Source: Pseudonocardia halophobica
GTDB lineage: Bacteria; Actinomycetota; Actinomycetes; Mycobacteriales; Pseudonocardiaceae
Direction of reading: 5' to 3'
Length of the DNA stretch: 36,120 bases
Assembly: GCF_027922425.1 (NCBI RefSeq)
Contig: NZ_BSFQ01000055.1
Location: 1-36,120 of the forward strand
Position numbers and translations under genes: made by a program. The notes below the pieces were generated by a model that worked only from the letters and a program-made list of their open reading frames with translations, searched no databases and was not told the DNA's origin. This document shows, piece after piece, positions 23,053 to 29,447 of the stretch (the stretch's first letter is position 1; each line of letters begins with the position of its first letter).

Positions 23053-23892
23053 TCAGCGGCTCCCGGCCCGGCGGACGACCTCGACGCCCGTGCCGCGCAT
23101 GGCGTGCAGCAGCGCGTCGGCCAGCGTGGACTTGGTGGTGATGTCGCCGAACTCGATGCCGAGCGTCACGATCGTCTGCGCGATCTGCGGCCGGATGCCC
23201 GAGATCGTGCACTCCGCGCCCATGAGCCGGGCGGCCACGACCGTCTTGAGCAGGTGCTGCGCCACCTCGGTGTCGACCGCGGGCACGCCGGTGATGTCGA
23301 TGATCGCGTGCTCGGAGCCGGTGTCGACCAGGGTCTGCAGCAGCTTCTCCATCACGATCTGGGTGCGCGCGGAGTCGAGCGTGCCGATCAGCGGGACGGC
23401 GACCACGCCCTCCCACAGCTTCACCACCGGCGTGGTGAGCTCCAGCAGCTGCTCGGCCTGCTCGCTGATCACCTGCTCGCGGGCGCGGGCGAAGCTCTCG
23501 AAGGTCACCAGGCCCAACGCGTCGACCCAGCGCGAGGCCTCCAGGACCGTGGCGAGGTCGCCGTCGCCGTCCTCGTCCGCCGCCGCGAACAGGGCGTCCT
23601 TCAGCGCGAACACCGCCGAGGCCGTCTCGGTCGGGCTGAAGCCGCGGCGCGCCCAGTCCCGGGAGAGCTCGGTGAGGAACCCGCGGGCGCCGGCGTAGGC
23701 GTCCGTCCGGACGTCGAGCCCCCCGTCGGTGGCCTCGACCAGCACGGACAGCAGGTCCGAGCAGGTCCGCCCGAGCTCGCCGGTCGTCAGCCGGCCGCGC
23801 AGCGGCTCCTCCGCCGCCTCGACCCAGCGCCGCAGCACCTTGTCCCCGCTGCGCAGCAGGGCCCGCACGCGCCCGCCGTCCGCCTGCGTCAT
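23053..23892 (-). CDS. rsbR: Stressosome sensor/antagonist RsbR paralogue (N-terminal variable domain plus STAS)
   Basis: The first 140 residues form an all-helical RsbR-type N-terminal domain (LLRSGDKVLRRWVEAAEEP, FSPTETASAVFALKDAL). A 15-residue linker joins it to a C-terminal STAS domain starting TPVVKLWEGVVAVPLIGTLD. T208 in VPAVDTEVA and T240 in RPQIAQTIVTLGIEF correspond to the two regulated Thr residues of RsbRA. It binds RsbS and senses an unknown signal through its N-terminal turret; no haem-binding or PAS motif is visible. GGAGGTGGCG before the ATG is a strong ribosome-binding site. It is the first gene of the six-gene operon, with a dyad 29-53 bases upstream. Confidence 0.9.
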   Translation of the reverse strand: MTQADGGRVRALLRSGDKVLRRWVEAAEEPLRGRLTTGELGRTCSDLLSVLVEATDGGLDVRTDAYAGARGFLTELSRDWARRGFSPTETASAVFALKDALFAAADEDGDGDLATVLEASRWVDALGLVTFESFARAREQVISEQAEQLLELTTPVVKLWEGVVAVPLIGTLDSARTQIVMEKLLQTLVDTGSEHAIIDITGVPAVDTEVAQHLLKTVVAARLMGAECTISGIRPQIAQTIVTLGIEFGDITTKSTLADALLHAMRGTGVEVVRRAGSR

Positions 23893-23920
23893 CGCCACCT
23901 CCCGTGACCGTCTTCCGGCT

Positions 23921-23945
23921 GCACCTAACCACAAGGGTGAGGTGC
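23921..23945. promoter_or_regulatory. 25-bp imperfect palindrome upstream of rsbR
   Basis: Outer arms GCACCT and AGGTGC pair exactly, and inner bases ACC/GGT extend the symmetry to 9 of the 11 outer base pairs checked, with one mismatch between. It lies about 29 bases ahead of the rsbR start codon, in the promoter/5' leader of the stressosome operon. It is a candidate operator, or an RNA hairpin in the leader. Confidence 0.45.
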
Positions 23946-24093
23946 GGGATCCGGCGCGGCGGGGTCGCGGGCACGCGGGTGAACCGTCGTCGCCGTCCGC
24001 CGCAGGCCGGTCGCTCTGCGCGACGCCGAGAGGCGTGCTTCGGGCGGGCCTGGGCGGGTAGCCGGGTGACTCCGTCGAGGAGAGGAGCACGTG

Positions 24094-24330
24094 ATGGCCG
24101 AGTGCGAGGTCTGCGGCAACGACTACGACATGGCCTTCGAGGTGCACGCCCAGGGCGCGGTGCACGTGTTCGACAGCTTCGAGTGCGCGATCCACCGGAT
24201 GGCGCCGGTCTGCGAGCACTGCAGCTGCAAGATCATCGGGCACGGGGTGCAGGCCGGCGGGAAGTTCTTCTGCTGCGCCCACTGCGCGTCGCACGCCGAG
24301 GGCGGGGAGGCGCTTCGGGACAGGGCGTGA
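24094..24330 (+). CDS. Cys/His-rich small metal-binding protein (prokaryotic metallothionein-like)
   Basis: In 78 residues there are nine Cys (4, 7, 31, 40, 43, 45, 60, 61, 64) and seven His. They are arranged as CEVCGNDYD, FECAIHRM, CEHCSCKIIGHG and KFFCCAHCASHA. Two CxxC-type knuckles and a central CxxCxC suggest two metal sites, probably zinc. I recall this composition among actinobacterial proteins labelled prokaryotic metallothionein, though it could also be a small zinc-ribbon regulator. The start is an ATG eight bases after GAGGAGAGGAG; a GTG one codon earlier is also possible. The promoter shares the spacer with rsbR, so it may be expressed with the stress operon. It ends three bases from the converging methyltransferase gene. 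Confidence 0.8.
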   Translation: MAECEVCGNDYDMAFEVHAQGAVHVFDSFECAIHRMAPVCEHCSCKIIGHGVQAGGKFFCCAHCASHAEGGEALRDRA

Positions 24331-24333
24331 CCG

Positions 24334-25074
24334 TCAGGCCGGGCGCCGGCCCGTGAAGGAATGCACGATGCCGCGCTGCCAGCCGGTCACCGGCTCCACG
24401 CGGACGTCGGCGAACCCGGCCTCGCGCATCCGCGCCGCGAGCCGCCCGGCGCCGTCGAAGTCCAGGACGCTGCGCCAGAGGTAGCGGTAGAGGTCGGCCG
24501 AGCCCGTGACCCGGCGCCCCATCGGGATGATGATCCCCCAGGAGACGGCCGTCCAGATCGCCCGCGCGCGCAGGCTGTCCCGCACCGAGTACTCGTGCAC
24601 GGCGATCGGGGCGCCCGGCGCGAGCAGGTCGTGCATCGCCCGCAGGCCGGCGTCCCGGTCGGGCAGGTTGCGCACGAGGTAGGCGGCCAGGATGCCGTCG
24701 AACGGGCCGGTGATCCCGGTCGCGGGCAGGTCCTCCAGCCGGGAGTGCACGAAGGTCACCCGGTCCGGCCAGTGCTTGCGCCGCGCCTCGGCGATCATCT
24801 CCGCCGAGCCGTCGACGGCCACGATCTCGGCGTCCGGGGCGGCGGCGAGCAGCGCCGCCGTCGACGCCCCGGTCCCGCAGCCCAGGTCCAGCAGCCGCGG
24901 GCCGGTGGCGCGCCGAGACGGAGCTTGGGGAGCCGCGCATCGGGTGAGCCGGCGGGCCGACAGTCGCAGGTGCTCGTGGTAGCCGGGGTTGCGGCCGACG
25001 AGCCGGTCGTACGAGGCGGCGTGGTCGTCGAAGGCGCCGGGCACGGTGGCCGGGCCGATCGGGTCGCGGGGCAC
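24334..25074 (-). CDS. Class I SAM-dependent methyltransferase (UbiE/MenG-like)
   Basis: The SAM motif is LLDLGCGTGASTAALLAAAP, followed by VAVDGSAEMIAEARR, LEDLPATGI, and VHEYSVRD at the post-motif II/III position. The N-terminal AFDDHAASYDRLVG and the C-terminal GFADVRVEPVTGWQRGIVHSF are typical of ubiquinone/menaquinone C-methyltransferase relatives. At 246 residues it fits that family, but there are no quinone genes nearby, and substrate prediction is not safe. The start is a GTG with a weak upstream site; its 5' end lies only 45 bases from the divergently transcribed P-loop gene, so the two may share a promoter region. Confidence 0.85.
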   Translation of the reverse strand: MPRDPIGPATVPGAFDDHAASYDRLVGRNPGYHEHLRLSARRLTRCAAPQAPSRRATGPRLLDLGCGTGASTAALLAAAPDAEIVAVDGSAEMIAEARRKHWPDRVTFVHSRLEDLPATGITGPFDGILAAYLVRNLPDRDAGLRAMHDLLAPGAPIAVHEYSVRDSLRARAIWTAVSWGIIIPMGRRVTGSADLYRYLWRSVLDFDGAGRLAARMREAGFADVRVEPVTGWQRGIVHSFTGRRPA

Positions 25075-25119
25075 GGGGAGATCCTGGCCCGGCCGGGGGC
25101 GATCGTGCACGGTGGACCC

Positions 25120-25737
25120 ATGGGCACGACGGCCGCGACGGTCTGGGTGGTCGCCGGGGCGCCCGGCGCGGGCAAGACGACGGTCGCCGAGGCCCTGCTC
25201 GCCGCCCTCGACCCCGTCCCGGCGCTGCTGGACAAGGACACGCTCTACGGGGGCTTCGTGGCCGCGACCCTGGCCGCCGCGGGCCGGCCGCCGGGCGAGC
25301 GCGAGGGACCCTGGTACGACGCGGCGATCAAGGTCCACGAGTACGCCGGGCTCACCGCCACGGCCCGGGAGATCCGCGGGTACGGCTGCCCGGTGCTGCT
25401 CTCCGGCCCCTTCACCGGGCAGATCCGCGACCCGGACCGCTGGCGCCGGTGGGTGGCCGAGCTCGGCGGCGACGACGTGCGGCTGGTCTGGGTGCGCTCG
25501 GACCGCGCGACCCTGCGGGAGCGCCTGGAGCGGCGCGGGTCGCCGCGGGACACGGGCAAGCTCGCGCACTTCGACGCCTTCGTGGCCCGGATGCGCCCGG
25601 ACGAGCCGCCGCCCGCCCCGCACCACGAGATCGACAACCGGCTCGGGGCCGCGCCCGTCGCCGCGCAGGTCGCGGCGCTCGTGGGTCAGCGCAGCCGGTA
25701 CCAGGTGCCCTCGGGGCCGGATCGGACCGGCGCGTAG
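25120..25737 (+). CDS. P-loop NTPase / small-molecule kinase-like protein
   Basis: The Walker A loop is VAGAPGAGKTTVAEALLAAL, very close to the N-terminus, followed by a DKDTLYGGF segment that in zeta-toxin and gluconate/shikimate-kinase-like proteins holds catalytic Asp/Lys residues. A lid-like VRSDRATLRERLERRGSPRD (Arg-rich) comes near the end. The length of 205 residues suits a nucleoside- or sugar-type kinase. I see no antitoxin partner, so a toxin role is unsupported. The gene's last 52 bases overlap the 3' end of the converging membrane-protein gene. Start: ATG without a strong ribosome-binding site. Confidence 0.75.
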   Translation: MGTTAATVWVVAGAPGAGKTTVAEALLAALDPVPALLDKDTLYGGFVAATLAAAGRPPGEREGPWYDAAIKVHEYAGLTATAREIRGYGCPVLLSGPFTGQIRDPDRWRRWVAELGGDDVRLVWVRSDRATLRERLERRGSPRDTGKLAHFDAFVARMRPDEPPPAPHHEIDNRLGAAPVAAQVAALVGQRSRYQVPSGPDRTGA

Positions 25738-27248
25738 TCCCGCGCCAGGACCGCCCGCAGGTCCGGGCCGCGCTCGACGAGCCAGCCCGCGGCCTGGTCG
25801 TCGACCAGCACGACGGTCGGCCGGACGGCCGCGACCTCCCCGGCCAGCTCCCGCCACTGCCGGTCGGCCATGAGGTCGTAGTCCCAGCCGTTGGTGCGCA
25901 CGACCAGCGGCTTGCCGGCCAGCAGGTGGTAGAGCGGGTCGCCGAGGACGAAGAGGCTGTCGTCGGGCCGCAGGCCGGCGGCCGCGATCTCGGCGCGGAT
26001 CGTGTCGTAGCCCGCGACCCGCTCGTCGATCCGCGCCCGGCTCGCCGCGGTGACCCCGCCGCCGTCGAGCACGGCCGGGACGGACCAGCTCGCGAGGTGC
26101 GCGAGCATCGGCAGGCAGGCCACGGCCAGCAGGACGGCCGTTCGGCCCCGCCGCGGTCCGCGGGCGAGCCGCGGCGCGAGGTCGTCGAGCCCGCGCAGGG
26201 CCAGCACGACCAGCGGCGCGCACAGGAAGTACCACTGGTACCACCAGCCGAACTGCGCCGCGACGGACGCGGCGTGAAGCACCGCGAAGGCGACCATCGC
26301 GAGGTCGAGCGGGTCCCGGCGGCGCACCGTGGTCGCGAGCCGCCACCCCGCGAGCAGCACGACGGGCGCGGTCCAGAGGAGGTACCGCCCGAGACCCTCG
26401 AGCAGCCGGGCGGGGGAGCGGGAGCCGTGGGCGGCCCCCATGTCCAGGGCGTCGACCAGCCAGACCCGCAGGGCCGCACCGCCGGCGCCGCGGGTGGCCA
26501 GCCAGGCGAGCACCAGCAGCACCGGGACCAGGGCCACGACGACGACCACCGGCACGGCGCCGACCCGGGCACGCCCACGCAGCCGCAGCACGAGGAACAC
26601 GAGCAGCGCGAGGCCGGTGACGGCGGCGAGCGGCAGCTTGAACACCCCGACCACCCCGACGCACAGCGCGGCGCCCACGATCCGCCGCCGGCCCGGCGTC
26701 TCCGCGGGGTCCGCCGCGACCAGCGCGAACGCGCCCACCGCCGGGAGCAGGCAGAGCATCTCGAGCTGGCCGAAGTCGCCCGGGCCGGCGGAGGCCAGCA
26801 GGACGCCGGTGGCCAGCACGGGAAGCCGGCGGCGCACCCACGGCGTGACGGTCCGGCGGCGCAGCAGCACCCACACGCAGGCCCCGAACGCGACGGCGGC
26901 GAGCACGTCGAGCAGCCGGGCGCCGGTCTCGCCGAGCCCGAGCGCGTCGGCCAGGCCGTACCAGAGGAAGACGCCGGGCTGCTTGACGTCCCACAGCTCC
27001 GTGTACAGCGTTCCGCCGTGCAGGACCTGCCGGCCGATCAGGGAGAAGATCGCGTGGTCACCGCGGAAGGGGTAGGTGACGACGGTCAGGGAGAGCAGGA
27101 CGAGGGTCGCCGCCGCGACGGCGATCTCGGCCACGAGGAACGAGCGGTGGACGCGGATGGGTCCGGTCGCGGGTTCCCGGGGTGCGGGTACCCGGGCCTC
27201 CGTCGCCTGCTGCGCGCCGAGGGCCCCCGACCCGTTCCGTACCTGCAC
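25686..27248 (-). CDS. Multi-pass membrane protein, GT39/PMT-like glycosyltransferase fold (520 aa)
   Basis: About ten hydrophobic segments alternate with short loops. The first external loop carries YPFRGDHAIFSLIGRQVL and LYTELWDVKQPGVF, which match the dolichyl-phosphomannose mannosyltransferase/ArnT (GT39-like, C-type) superfamily. In that superfamily the first-loop Asp is catalytic, and GDHA stands where GDEA is common. The C-terminal 130 residues (TNGWDYDLMADRQW, VRPTVVLVDDQAAGW) form a soluble-looking extracytoplasmic domain. A lipid-linked-sugar-dependent transferase is therefore likely, but the acceptor is unknown. The GTG start is eight bases after GAGGGAG. The N-terminal 35 residues before the first helix are Pro/Arg-rich. 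Confidence 0.8.
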   Translation of the reverse strand: MQVRNGSGALGAQQATEARVPAPREPATGPIRVHRSFLVAEIAVAAATLVLLSLTVVTYPFRGDHAIFSLIGRQVLHGGTLYTELWDVKQPGVFLWYGLADALGLGETGARLLDVLAAVAFGACVWVLLRRRTVTPWVRRRLPVLATGVLLASAGPGDFGQLEMLCLLPAVGAFALVAADPAETPGRRRIVGAALCVGVVGVFKLPLAAVTGLALLVFLVLRLRGRARVGAVPVVVVVALVPVLLVLAWLATRGAGGAALRVWLVDALDMGAAHGSRSPARLLEGLGRYLLWTAPVVLLAGWRLATTVRRRDPLDLAMVAFAVLHAASVAAQFGWWYQWYFLCAPLVVLALRGLDDLAPRLARGPRRGRTAVLLAVACLPMLAHLASWSVPAVLDGGGVTAASRARIDERVAGYDTIRAEIAAAGLRPDDSLFVLGDPLYHLLAGKPLVVRTNGWDYDLMADRQWRELAGEVAAVRPTVVLVDDQAAGWLVERGPDLRAVLARDYAPVRSGPEGTWYRLR

Positions 27249-27342
27249 TGCCGAACTCCCTCACGTGCGCCGTCCGCGGGGAAGATCGACGCCGGGCGGG
27301 CCGCCGTTTCTCCGGCGCCGGGAGCAGTACCCGATCGGGCGG

Positions 27343-28254
27343 TCAGGCACGTGGGTCGTGCACCGCGACCACCCGCTTGCCCACGGCGTCCTCACGCAGG
27401 GGCAGGTCGACGACGCCGTGCAGGACCCAGCTGACCGCCCACGACTCGGTGGTGACCGACGGCGTGAGGTCCGGCGGCAGGGTCAGCGAGAACGGCAGGT
27501 CGCGGGGTGCGCCAGGGCTGAGCCTCACCGGCCCGGACACCGTGACACCTGCCCTGCGCTCGGCGGTGAGCACCCGGTCGGCCCGGGTCTCCACCAGCAG
27601 CAGGTCCACGCGCAGGGCCCGGGCGTCGAGCTCGGTGCGGGCGTCGACGCGCAGCCGTCCGGTCACGGTGGCGCCGGCCGGGACCGAACGCTGCGGCAGG
27701 CCGTCGAGGGTGATGCGGGCCAGCCGGTCCGAGTCGCCGCGGGGCTCGGTCACGGCGTCGACCGGGCCGCCGACGGCGAGGACGGTGATCGCGAGGCGCT
27801 CGTCCGTGCCGGGTGCGGTCACCTGCACGAACCACTCCGAGCGCAGCGCCTTGCCGGTGCTCGTCGGGGCGCCCCAGACCTCGGAGCGGAGGATCTCGTA
27901 GCGGTAGTCGTCGGGGTCGTCGACGAGCGGGTCGTCGTCGATCTCGGGGAAGGCCACGCTGCGGTCGGGGACCCGGAGGTCCACCACGACCTCGACGGCC
28001 TCGCCGGCGCGCAGGGAGCGGCCCTCGAAGACGTACCGGCCGTCGACCGCCCAGGAGTCGGTCCAGCTGCTGCCGCTCTCGCTGACGCTGTCGGCGTGCA
28101 GCAGCGCGACGACGATCTCGGGGTCGGGCAGGTCGGTGCCCGGCGTGAGCCGCACCCGCGCCCGGACCGTGTCGCCGGGCCGGTACACCTCCCGGTCCGT
28201 GCGGATCTCCACCGCCGCCGCGCGCCTGCGCCGCCCGAACACCACGTCGACCAC
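27343..28254 (-). CDS. Arrestin-like / SpoOM-like beta-sandwich protein, function unknown
   Basis: The start VVFGRRRRAAAVEIRTDREV is followed by a repeated beta-strand pattern: YRPGDTVRARVRLTPG near the start, VEVVVDLRVP, SEWFVQVTA in the middle, then a second domain with PAGATVTGRLRVDARTEL and LSLTLPPDL-like ends. Two immunoglobulin-like/arrestin domains of about 150 residues each fit the SpoOM/arrestin-like group, which in bacteria acts in sporulation or protein scaffolding. The assignment is from pattern only. The central segment EIDDDPLVDDPDDYRYE is strongly acidic. The protein has no membrane segments. Start: GTG with GGAGAGG about 11 bases upstream. Confidence 0.65.
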   Translation of the reverse strand: MVDVVFGRRRRAAAVEIRTDREVYRPGDTVRARVRLTPGTDLPDPEIVVALLHADSVSESGSSWTDSWAVDGRYVFEGRSLRAGEAVEVVVDLRVPDRSVAFPEIDDDPLVDDPDDYRYEILRSEVWGAPTSTGKALRSEWFVQVTAPGTDERLAITVLAVGGPVDAVTEPRGDSDRLARITLDGLPQRSVPAGATVTGRLRVDARTELDARALRVDLLLVETRADRVLTAERRAGVTVSGPVRLSPGAPRDLPFSLTLPPDLTPSVTTESWAVSWVLHGVVDLPLREDAVGKRVVAVHDPRA

Positions 28255-28327
28255 CCCCGTGCAGACCTCTCCGTGGAGATCACGCTCCGGCCGATCCGGC
28301 CGTTACGGACGACCCCGAGAACGGGAC

Positions 28328-28357
28328 GCGGCCGGACCCCCGGAGGGATCCGGCCGC
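28328..28357 (-). terminator. Hairpin downstream of dps, candidate terminator
   Basis: Arms GCGGCCGGA and TCCGGCCGC pair perfectly around a 12-base loop, 25-54 bases after the dps stop. It lacks a T-run, as do many high-GC terminators, so it may act with Rho or simply stabilise the transcript end. It also lies just ahead of the arrestin-like gene on the same strand. Confidence 0.5.
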
Positions 28358-28381
28358 AGCCGCCCGTCGCGCCCGGGTCGC

Positions 28382-28879
28382 TCAGGCGCGCCGGTTCTCC
28401 GAGCTGAGCATCCAGGCCTGCTTCTCCAGGTCGACGATCACCGCGTGCAGCAGGTCGGCGGTCGAGGGGTCCTCGGCGTCGACGGCGTCGTGCACCTGGC
28501 GGGCGGTGGCCGCGGTGCGGTGGAGGAGCTCGCTCATCGCGTTGACGGCGGCGGTGGTGTCCTGCTCGCCGGTCAGCTGACGGGGCAGCGAGGTCGTCTC
28601 GGCGACGGTCCGCGGGCTGCCGTCCGGCACCGCGTAGAGCGCGCGCATCCGCTCGGCGATGGTGTCGCTGTGCTCGCGCGCGACCTCGACGATCTCGTCG
28701 AGCTGCAGGTGGAGGTCGCGGAAGTTCGACCCGACCACGTTCCAGTGGAACTGCTTGCCCTCGAGGTGCAGGGCGACCAGGTCGACGAGCACCTTCTGCA
28801 GGTTCGCCTCGAGCTCGGGCGAGGCGGTGAAGGGACGGAAGGCGGTGGGGGCGCTGGTGGTGGTGTTCGTGGCGGTCAT
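28382..28879 (-). CDS. dps: Dps-family DNA-binding ferritin-like protein
   Basis: This 165-residue protein assembles as a 12-mer shell, stores iron and protects DNA in stress. The ferroxidase ligands line up with E. coli Dps: H45 in KQFHWNVVG, H57 and D61 in FRDLHLQLDEI, then D72 and E76 in HSDTIAERM. The final third (SRTVAET-type to LEKQAWMLSSENRR) is the usual C-terminal helix. The N-terminal 20 residues are Thr/Ala-rich and could contact DNA. AAAGGAATC precedes the ATG. It is divergent from a Fur-family regulator and so probably regulated with it. I call it dps; the paralogue number is not determined. Confidence 0.93.
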   Translation of the reverse strand: MTATNTTTSAPTAFRPFTASPELEANLQKVLVDLVALHLEGKQFHWNVVGSNFRDLHLQLDEIVEVAREHSDTIAERMRALYAVPDGSPRTVAETTSLPRQLTGEQDTTAAVNAMSELLHRTAATARQVHDAVDAEDPSTADLLHAVIVDLEKQAWMLSSENRRA

Positions 28880-28970
28880 GATTCCTTTGTACCCTACTTT
28901 GGACCGAGTCAAGTTGTGATGCTGGTCAAGTTAGTGACCGCATCCAAAGTATTGGGGTAGCCTCACCTGC
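28880..28970. promoter_or_regulatory. dps-fur divergent promoter with inverted and direct repeats
   Basis: TACTTTGGA (28895-28903) and TCCAAAGTA (28943-28951) are perfect inverted repeats, one near each gene. GTCAAGTT occurs twice as a direct repeat (28908-28915 and 28925-28932). On the minus strand, TTGACT with a TACAAA-like -10 gives a possible dps promoter with a short spacing of 15 bases; a GGGTAC element, sigma-B/F-like, also lies there. The symmetrical boxes are strong candidates for autoregulation by the adjacent Fur protein. Confidence 0.55.
28952..28970 (+). promoter_or_regulatory. IdeR/DtxR-like box immediately ahead of the fur start
   Basis: TTGGGGTAGCCTCACCTGC matches 13 of 19 positions of the remembered iron-repressor consensus TTAGGTTAGGCTAACCTAA. 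It abuts the ATG, so bound repressor would block initiation or a leaderless transcript. Whether an IdeR or the neighbouring Fur binds it is unknown. Confidence 0.4.
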
Positions 28971-29408
28971 ATGGATGACCTCACCGCCCTGCTCCGGGGG
29001 AAGGGGCTGCGCAGCACGCCGCACCGGCGCGCGGTGCTGCACGCCCTCGCCGACCGGCCGCACTCCACGGCCGTCGAGGTGGCGGAGGTCGTGGCGCACG
29101 CGGGGGCGGCCGCGGGGCCGTCGGCGGTGTCCGAGCTGTCCCGGCAGGGCCTCTACAACGTGCTCGAGGACCTGCGCCGCGTCGGGCTGGTGCGCAGCAT
29201 CGAGCCCGCCGGCTCGGCCACCCGGTTCGAGCTGCAGCACGGCGACAACCACCACCACCTGGTCTGCCGCGTGTGCGGCCGGGTCCGGGACGTGCCGTGC
29301 GCCGTCGGTTCCGCACCGTGCCTGGAGGCGGGGCCCCAGGAGGGCTTCGAGATCGACGAGGCCGAGCTCGTGTTCTGGGGTCGCTGCGCGGAGTGCGCCG
29401 CGCGCTGA
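28971..29408 (+). CDS. Fur-family metal- or peroxide-sensing repressor (FurA/PerR-like)
   Basis: The winged helix spans LLRGKGLRSTPHRRAVLHALA to GLYNVLEDLRRVGLVRSIEP. The C-terminal metal domain has HGDNHHHLVCRVCGRVRDV and a final CAECAAR, i.e. the two CxxC structural-zinc knuckles (C-R-V-C and C-A-E-C). Its position divergent from dps points to FurA/PerR-type redox or iron control of Dps; the classic mycobacterial furA partner is katG, which is not here. There is no ribosome-binding site before the ATG, so translation may be leaderless or weak. The protein is 145 residues, standard length. Fur, Zur and PerR assignments cannot be separated from these residues alone. Confidence 0.88.
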   Translation: MDDLTALLRGKGLRSTPHRRAVLHALADRPHSTAVEVAEVVAHAGAAAGPSAVSELSRQGLYNVLEDLRRVGLVRSIEPAGSATRFELQHGDNHHHLVCRVCGRVRDVPCAVGSAPCLEAGPQEGFEIDEAELVFWGRCAECAAR

Positions 29409-29419
29409 GGCTTCCACGA

Positions 29420-29438
29420 CAAGGTGAGGCTGGCCTAA
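29420..29438 (+). promoter_or_regulatory. IdeR/DtxR-like box ahead of the siderophore-binding lipoprotein gene
   Basis: CAAGGTGAGGCTGGCCTAA matches 14 of 19 positions of the iron-repressor consensus TTAGGTTAGGCTAACCTAA. It ends nine bases before the GTG of the lipoprotein gene. This is the expected arrangement for iron-repressed uptake. It is a sequence-pattern call only. Confidence 0.5.
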
Positions 29439-29447
29439 TGTTCTCGC

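Noticed and set aside
25120..25737. Zeta-type toxin of a toxin-antitoxin pair
   Set aside because: There is a P-loop near the start but no adjacent antitoxin gene, and the 5' neighbour is a divergent methyltransferase.
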